A DNA stretch of 29,770 nt from the NCBI GenBank assembly GCA_050288085.1, contig JBNKDD010000041.1, forward strand, positions 1 through 29,770, given 5' to 3'. Of this stretch, positions 1 to 7,556 are shown one piece after another (position 1 is the first letter of the stretch; the number at the start of each line of letters is the position of its first letter). The position numbers were made by a program, and so were the translations under genes. The notes beneath the pieces were generated by a model that did not search any database, had not been told where the DNA came from, and saw only the letters and a program-made list of their open reading frames with translations. The DNA comes from JBNKDD01 sp050288085 (GTDB taxonomy: Bacteria > Chloroflexota > Anaerolineae > Aggregatilineales > UBA3940).

Positions 1-513
1 AGCGGCGGCACGGCCCTGGAAGTTGTCGTTGAAGGCGGTACGCATGAAGGCGCGGGCGGCATCTGCACCGGTCAGTGAACCGGCGGTGCAGGAGGGTGAA
101 ACCATGGTCAGGCCAGCTTCGTCGTAAATGCCAGCAGCTGGTTCACATGAAGATGAGCAGGTGTGGCCCATCACTGCAACGAGGGTCTCGTCTGATACCG
201 TCTTGGTGGCGACGGTCTGACCGCCTTCAGCGCTGCACAGGGTGTCGTTCTGGACGATCTCGATGTCATGGCCGAGCAGTTGTCCACCGTAGTCTTCCAC
301 GGCGATTTCTGAACCGCGCAGTTCGGTCAGACCGTACACGTCAACGCCAGCGCCGGAGGTGACGACGTTCACAGCAATCCGAACCGGTTCATCGGCAGGG
401 ATCTGAACGACGCCCCAGGCATCTTCAATGGTAGCTTCTTCTGCTTGAGCACCACATCCAACGATCAGCAGCGCCGCGAGCAGAACCATCAGAACTGGAT
501 AGTAACGCTTCAT
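1..513 (-). CDS. Branched-chain amino acid-type ABC transporter substrate-binding lipoprotein (N-terminal part)
   Basis: The reading frame opens with ATG at 513 and stays open for 171 codons to the window edge, so the C-terminus is missing. Residues 1-20 form a lipoprotein signal: a positive start (MKRYYP), a hydrophobic stretch and the lipobox LIVGC with Cys20. The mature part carries the type I periplasmic binding protein pattern of LivJ-like receptors: PVRIAVNVVTSGAGVDVYG, then GSEIAVEDYGG, then DIEIVQNDTLC, and VAVMGHTCSSSCEPAAGIYDEAG, where Ser/Thr residues normally hold the amino acid backbone. It should be tethered outside the membrane and deliver a branched-chain amino acid or similar ligand to an ABC permease that lies beyond the window. 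An AGAGGAGA ribosome site sits 8-9 bases before the ATG. Ligand identity cannot be decided from this fragment; amides, urea and other ligands are known in the family. Confidence 0.88.
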   Translation of the reverse strand, partial: MKRYYPVLMVLLAALLIVGCGAQAEEATIEDAWGVVQIPADEPVRIAVNVVTSGAGVDVYGLTELRGSEIAVEDYGGQLLGHDIEIVQNDTLCSAEGGQTVATKTVSDETLVAVMGHTCSSSCEPAAGIYDEAGLTMVSPSCTAGSLTGADAARAFMRTAFNDNFQGRAAA

Positions 514-568
514 GAATACTCTTCTCCTCTTACTTGTTTGTGAATAAGCATCTTTTTACGGAAGGTTG

Positions 569-631
569 TTATCCCCTTGGGACAATCTGCCTGAACACAT
601 CAGAAAAATGTGGCAGGCAATCATTATGCAT
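569..631 (-). CDS. Possible 20-codon leader peptide upstream of the substrate-binding protein
   Basis: On the minus strand an ATG at 631 is preceded at five bases by GGAGG within GGGGAGGTG, a long match to the 16S anti-Shine-Dalgarno. The frame runs 20 codons (MHNDCLPHFSDVFRQIVPRG) to TAA at 569-571. It lies between the predicted transcription start near 690 and the real start codon at 513. The start codon sits inside a palindrome (TGCATATGCA, 627-636) that is itself flanked by CAATCA/TGATTG arms (618-623 and 644-649), and the stop overlaps a small hairpin with arms TTGT..CCC and GGG..ACAA. It could be a regulatory leader ORF or a chance match. No protein family is recognisable. Confidence 0.3.
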   Translation of the reverse strand: MHNDCLPHFSDVFRQIVPRG

Positions 632-670
632 ATGCACCTCCCCTGATTGTCACCAAATACATCTTACTAA

Positions 671-686
671 TATGACCTCTGTCATA
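671..686. promoter_or_regulatory. Inverted repeat, probable operator
   Basis: The arms TATGAC and GTCATA are perfect reverse complements with a 4-base spacer. The site falls at about +5 to +20 of the predicted minus-strand transcript, where a bound dimeric repressor would block initiation or escape. The regulator family is not identifiable from the sequence. Confidence 0.4.
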
Positions 687-696
687 ATAGCCACAT

Positions 697-725
697 ATAA
701 TAAATGTCGCTGTTGGTGTTGTCAA
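697..725 (-). promoter_or_regulatory. Sigma-70 promoter of the substrate-binding protein gene
   Basis: On the minus strand TTGACA (720-725) and TATTAT (697-702) are separated by exactly 17 bases, a near-consensus housekeeping promoter. The start would be near 690, giving an untranslated leader of about 177 bases before the ATG at 513, long enough for post-transcriptional control. Confidence 0.65.
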
Positions 726-766
726 GCATTAATTAATCGCATTTTTTTCTCTATTACTATAACCCA

Positions 767-3568
767 TTAGGGTAATTGGCGTTCTATCTTGATCACCCGC
801 AGCCAATCGATGGGTTCCTCCTGCGTGCTTGAGATAACACCGACCTCAACCGTATATTCCCCGGCAGGTAAACTGCCATCAATCCAGGTTGAATGTACAT
901 CCCGAATTACCTCACCGCTGGCCCATTGACCGGTTGAATAGTTGCCATCAACCGGCGGTTCGGAAAACTCAATTGGTATACTTCCATCCTGGTTAACCAG
1001 GCGTATAGCGATATCATAATCCGGCAGATTGTCGTCTGTTACTTGCCAATAAAGGGTGAGCTTAAGTAATTCTAATTCGTTGGTGAGCGTTTCACCCGGT
1101 TCTACTTCTGCGCCGAGAAGGGTGATGCCGTCTACAACCTCCTGATCGACAACCACGTCAAGTGGAAGCCGGGCAATGTCAGGCGGTGTTGTGGTCTTTG
1201 TCACCGTAATCGGGATGGGCAGAGCGATTGAGTCGCCCAGAATTTCTCCATCTTTGGCTAATATGAGCTGCCGTACTCCAGAACCGTGATTCCATAAACC
1301 AACTCGCAGCGTGTAATCACCGGGAGGGGTCCCCGGTGGTATAACCAGTTGATGAGGGTCACGTACGTACCGATCAGGAGTCCAACGGGTGGTAGGATAG
1401 TCGCCTGGATTGAGCTTGTCTGATTGGCCCCACGTGTGGGCTGGAATGCTGGTCAGATGCACAAATGCCTGGTAATTACCGGCTGCCGGTTCTCTCGCTT
1501 TCCAGTATAGGGTCAGATCAATGGTTTCACCTGGTTGGAACGTTGTTCCTCCTATATCATAACCGATCAAGTCAACCCCCCCCTGTAAATAGGCGTGTGT
1601 AGCATACTGGGCAGGTTGTGCGATCAGGCCCTCGCTATGTGGTTGGAACCATTGCAGATACCCTCCAACCGCAGCCGTAACAACAAAAGCGGCCAACCCT
1701 ATGCTCAAGGCTCTGTAGGGGATATCTTCCTTATCCTCTGGGGGCATAGGGATGGGCATAAACTGCCCGATGATGATCAGAAGCCCCACTCCGATCAGGC
1801 TGATCACCGTCGAGAGTGTTCGGGCTGGCGTTGTCCCTAACCACACCCGTACTGTATGTTCCCCTGCCGGAACCGGCACTGTGATGAACCCCTCCGGTTT
1901 GGCTACTTCAATCGCCACCCGCTGCCCATCGATGCTCGCCTTCCAGCCATCGAACATGAATGTATATAAACGAAGGGTGAAGGCTTCCGAGGAGGTGATC
2001 GTAAACAGGTCTGCGGTTGGGCGATGGCGGACTATGTCGACCGCCGCTCCTTCCGGTAAGGTGTGGCGGTTGACTTTGTCAATTGGCCCGTCGTCCCGGT
2101 AGGAGTCGAGCAAATCAGGATTCGGGCCGGGAACTAATTCAACCCCGGCGGGCACAAAATCCCCGGTTGATGTGGTTCCCAGTGCCAACCCGTTGACTTC
2201 GAAGTCCAACATCGCTAATTGATCGGTTGCCCCAAATGATCCCCAAGCTGGCGGTACGAAGATCGGCAGTGTAAAAATGAGGGGGAGCAGCGTTAACCCT
2301 GTCACAGCATACTGCCGGATACGATTTGGTAGGCTGTCAAACAGGTAGACCGAGAAGCCGCTCAGAATCGCCACACATAACATCGCCGGGCCGAGCAGCC
2401 GCCAGGGGAACTGCATAAACTTCATCAGCGGGACGGCATCCCACACCGGCAAACTGACCGGCAGCATCAACCCGATCAACCCGATCAGGATCAATCCCCA
2501 GACTGCTATATTGGATATAGGCTTCAAGCTCTTGAGCGAGAGCGATTTCAGAATCAACCCGGCGATACCCAGCAGCGCGATCACCCATTGACCAATCCCC
2601 AGGTTAAACCGGAATGCTGGATTGATAGCCCCCAGGTCTAAGGGAATCGATGGGCCGAATAATTCTCCCGTCCCTAAAAAGTGGTTGCGATAATCAAAGT
2701 GCCCCGGCCCGATCAGGTTGCCAAGTTGAACAGCATTCCGTTCTAATCCGACCGGTAGCCAGAAAAACGCCGCCAGCATCACCCCCAATACCAGCGGAAG
2801 GGCCAGCATAATCGGCGTCTTTGTAATGAACTTTATCCCAAACCCTTGTAGGGGCGAGATATATCGATTTGTAGATACGTTCTCTGTGGGTAATGGCTCG
2901 TTTACAAACACCCACCGCCACCCGGCATAAACTGCCAGCAGTGCAAAGTAAACCAGCGCCAGCAAATTATGGGTCAAGATCAGGGCCGCAATCGCCAATG
3001 CTGAAAAAGTGAAGCGCCGTCGATCGGGCCGTTCGTAGTAGGCCATCAACTGCCACAGGGCAAGTGGTCCTACCGCCAGCGCTAAGAATTCGGCCAGGTC
3101 GCCCCGGAGATGGGAGTCGATTAAATAGAAGTAGGGCGCAAACAGGTAACCGGCAGCCGCCACAATCCCCCCGGCTGACCGCCCTGATGTCTGAGTGGCA
3201 ATCTTATAGATGCTGAACCCGGCAATGATGAAGCTCAACACGAAGACAGCTTTCGTGCCGAACACCGCCCCGCCAGGAATCGCCAGCGAAAGTAAATTCG
3301 CGAGATAATAAGTTAACGGCGCATAGTAGTTAAAAATCGGATAGCCGTAGCCGTAGTAAAAATCGGCAGCCCACCGGGGATAGATCGCTCCCGCCCGCAG
3401 TGCATAACCTAACTCAGCCGTGCGGAAGACGTGTAGTTCTGCATCAGTTTCACGCGGCAGTGATCCGCGCAGGATAAACGGCCAGGCTGCCATCACACTT
3501 AACGCAATAACCAGCAGCAGCCCATTATCCAGATGATTTAGATTCGATTTCAAGCTTTTGAATTTCAT
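767..3568 (-). CDS. Large PTPS-related multi-pass membrane protein with C-terminal beta domains
   Basis: The 933-residue protein starts with a membrane helix (LLLVIALSVMAAWPFIL), then an outward loop with RETDAELHVFRTAELGYAL and IYPRWAADFYYGYGYPIFNYY, the pattern of the '6-pyruvoyl-tetrahydropterin synthase-related' membrane family (PF10131). This family resembles GT-C glycosyltransferases in layout: an acidic first loop followed by about ten helices up to roughly residue 430. A soluble part follows (about 450-600), a further helix pair near 610-660, and then two related beta-sandwich modules (about 685-800 and 815-930) with the LTLYW motif in both. Such modules are common on Chloroflexi envelope glycosyltransferases. 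By analogy it may transfer sugars from lipid-linked donors at the outer face of the membrane; substrate unknown. The start has no clear ribosome site and lies about 10 bases after the predicted transcript start. Confidence 0.8.
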   Translation of the reverse strand: MKFKSLKSNLNHLDNGLLLVIALSVMAAWPFILRGSLPRETDAELHVFRTAELGYALRAGAIYPRWAADFYYGYGYPIFNYYAPLTYYLANLLSLAIPGGAVFGTKAVFVLSFIIAGFSIYKIATQTSGRSAGGIVAAAGYLFAPYFYLIDSHLRGDLAEFLALAVGPLALWQLMAYYERPDRRRFTFSALAIAALILTHNLLALVYFALLAVYAGWRWVFVNEPLPTENVSTNRYISPLQGFGIKFITKTPIMLALPLVLGVMLAAFFWLPVGLERNAVQLGNLIGPGHFDYRNHFLGTGELFGPSIPLDLGAINPAFRFNLGIGQWVIALLGIAGLILKSLSLKSLKPISNIAVWGLILIGLIGLMLPVSLPVWDAVPLMKFMQFPWRLLGPAMLCVAILSGFSVYLFDSLPNRIRQYAVTGLTLLPLIFTLPIFVPPAWGSFGATDQLAMLDFEVNGLALGTTSTGDFVPAGVELVPGPNPDLLDSYRDDGPIDKVNRHTLPEGAAVDIVRHRPTADLFTITSSEAFTLRLYTFMFDGWKASIDGQRVAIEVAKPEGFITVPVPAGEHTVRVWLGTTPARTLSTVISLIGVGLLIIIGQFMPIPMPPEDKEDIPYRALSIGLAAFVVTAAVGGYLQWFQPHSEGLIAQPAQYATHAYLQGGVDLIGYDIGGTTFQPGETIDLTLYWKAREPAAGNYQAFVHLTSIPAHTWGQSDKLNPGDYPTTRWTPDRYVRDPHQLVIPPGTPPGDYTLRVGLWNHGSGVRQLILAKDGEILGDSIALPIPITVTKTTTPPDIARLPLDVVVDQEVVDGITLLGAEVEPGETLTNELELLKLTLYWQVTDDNLPDYDIAIRLVNQDGSIPIEFSEPPVDGNYSTGQWASGEVIRDVHSTWIDGSLPAGEYTVEVGVISSTQEEPIDWLRVIKIERQLP

Positions 3569-3584
3569 ATAAGTTTGCCGGGGG

Positions 3585-3613
3585 ATTTTAGCCGTCTATC
3601 AAGCAGGGGGCAA
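3585..3613 (-). promoter_or_regulatory. Predicted promoter of the PTPS-related protein gene
   Basis: Minus-strand TTGCCC (3608-3613), a 17-base spacer and TAAAAT (3585-3590). The transcript would start near 3578, only about 10 bases before the ATG at 3568, which fits the lack of a Shine-Dalgarno sequence. Confidence 0.4.
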
Positions 3614-3621
3614 GATCGTTA

Positions 3622-3650
3622 TTGGCCTGTTGGTAGGGATGCGGTATGAT
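3622..3650 (+). promoter_or_regulatory. Predicted promoter giving a leaderless lipoprotein mRNA
   Basis: TTGGCC (3622-3627), a 17-base spacer and TATGAT (3645-3650). The expected start falls on or next to the A of the ATG at 3657, so the message would be leaderless. It overlaps the divergent promoter region of the neighbouring minus-strand gene. Confidence 0.4.
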
Positions 3651-3656
3651 GAGTTT

Positions 3657-4409
3657 ATGCAATTTGAAAAGCTTGTTGTTATGACGCTTATACTGGTTGC
3701 TCTGGTGTCCTGTGCTGCGCCAGATAATGAAACCGCCATTCCGGTGATTGATGACCAACCGACGATTATGCTGCCGGAAAACACACCCGACTCGTTGATC
3801 GTAAAAACCTTGCAGGCCGGAGCCGAGTTGACGGCTGAATGGGTGGGTGAGCAAAACGTTGCTCCTCGTCCAACCGATGAGCCATTCCCGACCATTGCAT
3901 CAGTTCCGGTCGAAGGCGTGGCTCCTATCGAACGGGTGGCCCCGTGCGAAGTGCCGGACGGATTTACCTTGCACGACCGGGAAGGTTTTTGTCTGGCTGC
4001 TCCGTCAGACTGGAAATCCTGGAATGTTGACGGCGGATTGGCGGCTTTTCTCCAGACTACACCCGGCGCGGCTGTTTCGCTGCAACCGTCGTGGGCCGAG
4101 TCAACGTTGGCCTGTAACCTAATGGTTTACATCTCCATCGGTTCGACCCCCAGTAACTACCTGGAATCGCAGTATGTTCAATTCTCCAGGCGTGATGATC
4201 TGGAGTCCCTGTCTGTTGCAAAGATGCAGTCGCTTGGAGGTCTGGCCTTGCCGGGGTATACCTGGATCGGCCAGGATGGCAGCTCCGGTGGGCTTTACAC
4301 TGCCCTGGTTGGGACAAATCGTCTGGTAGTGATCAGCCTGGGCGGGACTCAATGCCCGCTTGATGATCTGTTACCGGCGATTGAAACGCTTCGTTTTGAT
4401 GTTGAATGA
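3657..4409 (+). CDS. Lipoprotein of unknown function
   Basis: I start the gene at the ATG at 3657 because it begins a complete lipoprotein signal: MQFEK, a hydrophobic run, and lipobox LVSC with Cys19. Longer in-frame starts (3630 TTG, 3639 ATG) add a charged stretch before the signal and have no better ribosome site. The 250-residue product has an extended acidic/proline-rich spacer (about 20-85) and a globular C-terminal part with CEVPDGFTLHDREGFCLAAPSDW near 97-120, whose two Cys could form a disulfide. The final sheet-rich region contains GGLALPGYTWIGQDGSSGG and ends near LETLRF-type sequence, as in small domains that measure fit to membranes or lipids. No family is recognised with confidence. 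It should be anchored outside the membrane. Confidence 0.75.
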   Translation: MQFEKLVVMTLILVALVSCAAPDNETAIPVIDDQPTIMLPENTPDSLIVKTLQAGAELTAEWVGEQNVAPRPTDEPFPTIASVPVEGVAPIERVAPCEVPDGFTLHDREGFCLAAPSDWKSWNVDGGLAAFLQTTPGAAVSLQPSWAESTLACNLMVYISIGSTPSNYLESQYVQFSRRDDLESLSVAKMQSLGGLALPGYTWIGQDGSSGGLYTALVGTNRLVVISLGGTQCPLDDLLPAIETLRFDVE

Positions 4410-4438
4410 TTGGCTGTAGGCGCTTCTCGCTGTATTAT
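4410..4438 (+). promoter_or_regulatory. Sigma-70 promoter of the Cys-rich membrane protein gene
   Basis: TTGGCT (4410-4415), a 17-base spacer and TATTAT (4433-4438), starting immediately after the upstream stop codon. The transcript would begin near 4445, about 40 bases before the ATG at 4484. Confidence 0.5.
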
Positions 4439-4483
4439 AAAGAGGTGAGGTTACCCTGAAGCCAAACTAGAGGAAGAGAAGAT

Positions 4484-5143
4484 ATGAGCGATTATTATGA
4501 CTCAGACGATGAGATGGATGCCGCGGCGGATCGAATCGCCCGGATACGTGGTGGAGGAAGTGCCGGGTCACCTGATGCCGGTGGTGGTTCATTTGATGAA
4601 GTAGATAGCGATGCTCTTTCGCGGGCACGTTCACGCGCCAGGACTGCCCGGCAGGTATTGGGTGAAGATGAGCCTGAACCGCGTGGCCGGGCCTCAACCG
4701 GTGGCGGATCGCGCAGCCGTCAGGCCATCATTATTATAGGTGGTGTGGTTGGCGTTGGTGTTATCCTGGTATTGGTCCTGCTCCTGGTTTCGACGCTGGG
4801 CGGCGGCGGTGGGCTGCATTTATTTGCTACAGCGACCCCCACTCCGACCTATACGCCCACCCCAACCGAAACGCCGATCCCGACGGAGACGCCCACACCC
4901 ACCAAGCCCGCCCCGGCGCTGCCTTTGCCGCCTCTGACATGTATTTTCCAGAGTGGTTCAGGCTGCTTTGATTATTGCAATGATCCGGCAAACACCGGTG
5001 AGTGCAATGGAGCCAGAGATTTTGTGCAGGCACTGTCCGCTGATCCGGATGTTTTCTTCCAATGTCTGGGGACTCAACCCGGCGCGAACACCGGTAATGC
5101 TCAAGAGTGTCTCGAAGATGCCTGGCGGGCAGCCAATCCATAG
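4484..5143 (+). CDS. Single-pass membrane protein with Thr-Pro linker and Cys-rich outer domain
   Basis: The 219-residue protein has four parts. Residues 1-80 are acidic, Gly/Ser/Arg-rich and probably disordered (SDYYDSDDEMDAAADRI at the front). Residues 81-104 form one hydrophobic helix (AIIIIGGVVGVGVILVLVLL). Residues 115-142 form a TPTPT-type spacer typical of Chloroflexi surface proteins. The C-terminal 75 residues contain six cysteines (LTC, SGC, DYC, GEC, FQC, QEC), enough for three disulfides. The positive charges before the helix and the cysteines after it predict the Cys-rich part to be outside. A GAGGAAGAGAAG ribosome site lies just before the ATG. The gene is followed after 14 bases by a small membrane protein, probably co-transcribed. 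Function unknown. Confidence 0.82.
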   Translation: MSDYYDSDDEMDAAADRIARIRGGGSAGSPDAGGGSFDEVDSDALSRARSRARTARQVLGEDEPEPRGRASTGGGSRSRQAIIIIGGVVGVGVILVLVLLLVSTLGGGGGLHLFATATPTPTYTPTPTETPIPTETPTPTKPAPALPLPPLTCIFQSGSGCFDYCNDPANTGECNGARDFVQALSADPDVFFQCLGTQPGANTGNAQECLEDAWRAANP

Positions 5144-5157
5144 GGGAGAAATGGGTT

Positions 5158-5364
5158 ATGTCTGGTCGAATTGTTGGTGCAGTTGTTGTCGGGGCAGGCT
5201 TGATCTGTGCCGGCGTTTTCTCCCTGGCTGACGTGCTGGGAATCGGCCAAAACCCGACCCGCTTTGGTACAGCTCAGACGGTCGGCACCGTTGTTGGTGT
5301 CTTGATTCTGGTAGTGGGCCTGGTAATCTTCTTCTTTGGCGAAGCTCCCGGAGAACAGATGTAA
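5158..5364 (+). CDS. Small two-helix membrane protein
   Basis: The 68-residue product starts at the ATG at 5158; the ribosome site GGGGAG lies 9 bases upstream. Two hydrophobic segments are visible: residues 4-25 (RIVGAVVVGAGLICAGVFSLA) and about 43-62 (VGTVVGVLILVVGLVIFFF), separated by a short loop (GIGQNPTRFGTAQ). The glycine-rich helices and short polar tail resemble small bacterial membrane proteins of no assigned role. It follows the Cys-rich single-pass protein by 14 bases and ends just before a strong terminator, so the two genes form a short operon. An upstream in-frame ATG at 5107 is less likely since it lies inside the previous gene. Confidence 0.72.
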   Translation: MSGRIVGAVVVGAGLICAGVFSLADVLGIGQNPTRFGTAQTVGTVVGVLILVVGLVIFFFGEAPGEQM

Positions 5365-5369
5365 ATCGA

Positions 5370-5398
5370 AAAGGGCTGGTGATATCTACCAGCCCTTT
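5370..5398. terminator. Bidirectional intrinsic terminator
   Basis: Perfect 11-base-pair stem (AAAGGGCTGGT at 5370-5380, ACCAGCCCTTT at 5388-5398) with a 7-base loop. A-rich and T-rich flanks on the two sides let it work in both directions, between the plus-strand small membrane protein and the converging sucD. Confidence 0.85.
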
Positions 5399-5415
5399 AT
5401 CTGTTTGTATATCTA

Positions 5416-6279
5416 CTACATGGATGTCAATAGCTCAGGGATTTGCTCTGGGTGATCGGCGACTTTCACACCGACTTCTTCCAGCGCCTTGATCTTATCT
5501 TCGGCTTTGCCGCTGCCACCTTCGACGATAGCCCCGGCATGTCCCATCCGCTTGCCAGGAGGAGCCGTCCGCCCGGCGATGAAGCTCACCACCGGTTTGG
5601 TCATCGAATCGGCGATGTATTGGGCCGCCTTTTCTTCATCCGTCCCACCAATCTCACCGATCATCACCACCTTTTCGGTGGCGGGGTCAGCCTCGAACAT
5701 GCTTAGAACGTCGATGAAGTTCGTGCCGTTGATCGGATCGCCGCCGATCCCGACGCAGGTAGTTTGCCCCATCCCCTGATTGGTCAGCGCATAGACCACT
5801 TCATAGGTCAGTGTGCCGGAGCGTGATACCACGCCGATATTCCCCCGCATCGCGATGTCACCCGGCATGATCCCAACTTTCGCCTCGCCTGGGGTGAGTA
5901 GACCGGGGCAGTTAGGGCCGACCAGCCGTGTCCCTTTTTGATCGAGGTAAGCGCGTACCTTGATCATGTCCAATACTGGAATGCCTTCCGTGATGCAAAC
6001 GATCAGCGGTATGCCTGCATCCGCCGCTTCATAGATCGCGTCTTCAGAGAACCGGGCCGGGACGTAGATAATGGAGCAGTTTGCGCCCGTCATTTCAACA
6101 GCTGAGGCAACCGTATCGAACACCGGCACATTCTCGACCCATTCGCCGCCTTTGCCGGGAGTCACCCCGCCGATCACATTGGTCCCATAAGCAACCATCT
6201 GCTCGGTGTGGAAGCGGCCTTCCCGCCCGGTGATCCCCTGAACGAGCAACCGCGTATTTTTATCAACAAGAATACTCAC
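5416..6279 (-). CDS. sucD: Succinyl-CoA synthetase (ADP-forming) alpha subunit
   Basis: This subunit makes succinyl-CoA synthetase with SucC and interconverts succinyl-CoA, ADP and phosphate with succinate, CoA and ATP in the TCA cycle. Visible signatures: the CoA-binding Rossmann motif GITGREGRFHTEQM (about 15-28), GPNCPGLLTPGEAKVGIMPG (121-140), SRSGTLTYE (152-160), and the phosphohistidine loop RMGHAGAIVEGG with His247. The length, 287 residues, is normal. The start is GTG at 6279; its ribosome site AAAGGTGA includes the stop codon of sucC, seven bases upstream, so translation is probably coupled. Nothing unusual is seen in the catalytic residues. Confidence 0.96.
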   Translation of the reverse strand: MSILVDKNTRLLVQGITGREGRFHTEQMVAYGTNVIGGVTPGKGGEWVENVPVFDTVASAVEMTGANCSIIYVPARFSEDAIYEAADAGIPLIVCITEGIPVLDMIKVRAYLDQKGTRLVGPNCPGLLTPGEAKVGIMPGDIAMRGNIGVVSRSGTLTYEVVYALTNQGMGQTTCVGIGGDPINGTNFIDVLSMFEADPATEKVVMIGEIGGTDEEKAAQYIADSMTKPVVSFIAGRTAPPGKRMGHAGAIVEGGSGKAEDKIKALEEVGVKVADHPEQIPELLTSM

Positions 6280-6286
6280 GTTCCAC

Positions 6287-7426
6287 TCACCTTTCAGTTT
6301 GGGCCGCTTTGACGGCTTTCTGAGCGGCTTCGGCCAGCGTAGAGGCGGTTTCCATATCAGCGTCGGCTAGCAAAGCCCGGCCTTCTTTTTCGTTGGTTCC
6401 GACCAGCCGTACCACCATTGGGATATCGGTTTGCACTTCTTTCAATGCGGCGAGGATACCCAGGGCAACTTCATCACAGCGTGTGATCCCACCGAAAATA
6501 TTAAACAGCACGGCTTTAACGTTCGGATCGGCCAGGATAATCCGAAGAGCGGTGGCAACCTTATCCGCCTGTGCGCCCCCGCCGATATCGAGGAAATTGG
6601 CCGGATCACCTCCAAACAGCTTGGTCATATCCATCGTCGCCATTGCTAACCCGGCTCCATTGACCATACACCCGATCTCCCCGTCGAGCTTGACATAACT
6701 CAAACCGGCCTGGCGGGCTTGTGCCTCTGCCGGGGCTTCTTCATCGACGTCACGCATCTCGGCCAGTTCAGGGTGGCGGAATAGGGCGTTGTCGTCCAGC
6801 ACCATCTTTCCATCGACGGCCAGCAGATCGCCCTCACCGGTCACGATCAACGGGTTAATCTCCGCCAGCGATGCATCACTCTCCAGGTAGCATTGATACA
6901 GTCCACGCGCAATCTGTGCGAACTGCCGCCAACTGGTGCGTGATAGTTCCAACGCATTGGCAATATGATTGGTCTGGTAGCTGCGCAGCCCCAGGAAAGG
7001 ATCGACATGCATCCGGATGATCTTCTCCGGCGTAGTGGCCGCAACTTCTTCGATATCCACCCCGCCCGCCGCCGATGCGATGATCACGGTGCGCCGGGTA
7101 GCCCGGTCGGTGGTTACGCCCAGGTAAATCTCATTCTGGATATCCGATGCCGGATCGATCAGCACTTTCTTGACCGTCAGCCCTTTGATATCCATTCCCA
7201 GGATGGCACTGGCGTGTTTTTCAGCTTCTTCAGGCGTTTGAGCGAGCTTAACGCCCCCGGCTTTCCCGCGTCCACCGACCAACACCTGCGCCTTGACCAC
7301 CACCGGCCCGCCGATCTCTTTGGCGATTTCGAAAGCCTCGGTTGGTGTTGCTGCCACTTTGCCGCGTGGAATCGGGATGCCATATTCGGCAAAACGAAAC
7401 TTGGATTGGTATTCGTGGAGTTTCAC
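6287..7426 (-). CDS. sucC: Succinyl-CoA synthetase (ADP-forming) beta subunit
   Basis: ATP-grasp subunit of succinyl-CoA synthetase, 379 residues. The N-terminus MKLHEYQSKFRFAEYGIPIPRG is diagnostic, followed by VVVKAQVLVGGRGKAGGVKLA (nucleotide-binding), a metal-binding segment INPLIVTGEGDLLAVDGKM, and the C-terminal ligase domain with GCMVNGAGLAMATMDM, FLDIGGGA and FNIFGGITRCDEVA. The usual LLxKYGIP motif reads SKFRFAEYGIP here. An AGGAGTCAA ribosome site precedes the ATG. It is the first gene of the sucCD operon, with a good promoter 50 bases upstream. No other TCA-cycle gene lies nearby. Confidence 0.96.
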   Translation of the reverse strand: MKLHEYQSKFRFAEYGIPIPRGKVAATPTEAFEIAKEIGGPVVVKAQVLVGGRGKAGGVKLAQTPEEAEKHASAILGMDIKGLTVKKVLIDPASDIQNEIYLGVTTDRATRRTVIIASAAGGVDIEEVAATTPEKIIRMHVDPFLGLRSYQTNHIANALELSRTSWRQFAQIARGLYQCYLESDASLAEINPLIVTGEGDLLAVDGKMVLDDNALFRHPELAEMRDVDEEAPAEAQARQAGLSYVKLDGEIGCMVNGAGLAMATMDMTKLFGGDPANFLDIGGGAQADKVATALRIILADPNVKAVLFNIFGGITRCDEVALGILAALKEVQTDIPMVVRLVGTNEKEGRALLADADMETASTLAEAAQKAVKAAQTER

Positions 7427-7474
7427 ATTTGACTCCTATTTTGGGGAACTGATAACAGGGAAATGTTCTTTCTC

Positions 7475-7504
7475 ATTATAACAGCCTGGATCACCGGAAA
7501 ACAA
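7475..7504 (-). promoter_or_regulatory. Promoter of sucCD
   Basis: Minus-strand TATAAT (7475-7480) preceded by TGT, an extended -10 element (TGnTATAAT), with a weaker -35 TTGTTT (7499-7504) at 18 bases. The start would be near 7468, about 40 bases before the sucC ATG. Confidence 0.6.
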
Positions 7505-7556
7505 TCCGATTGTAGGCTGTCGATAGACACATGTTATGTCCTATTGCCAATCGACC

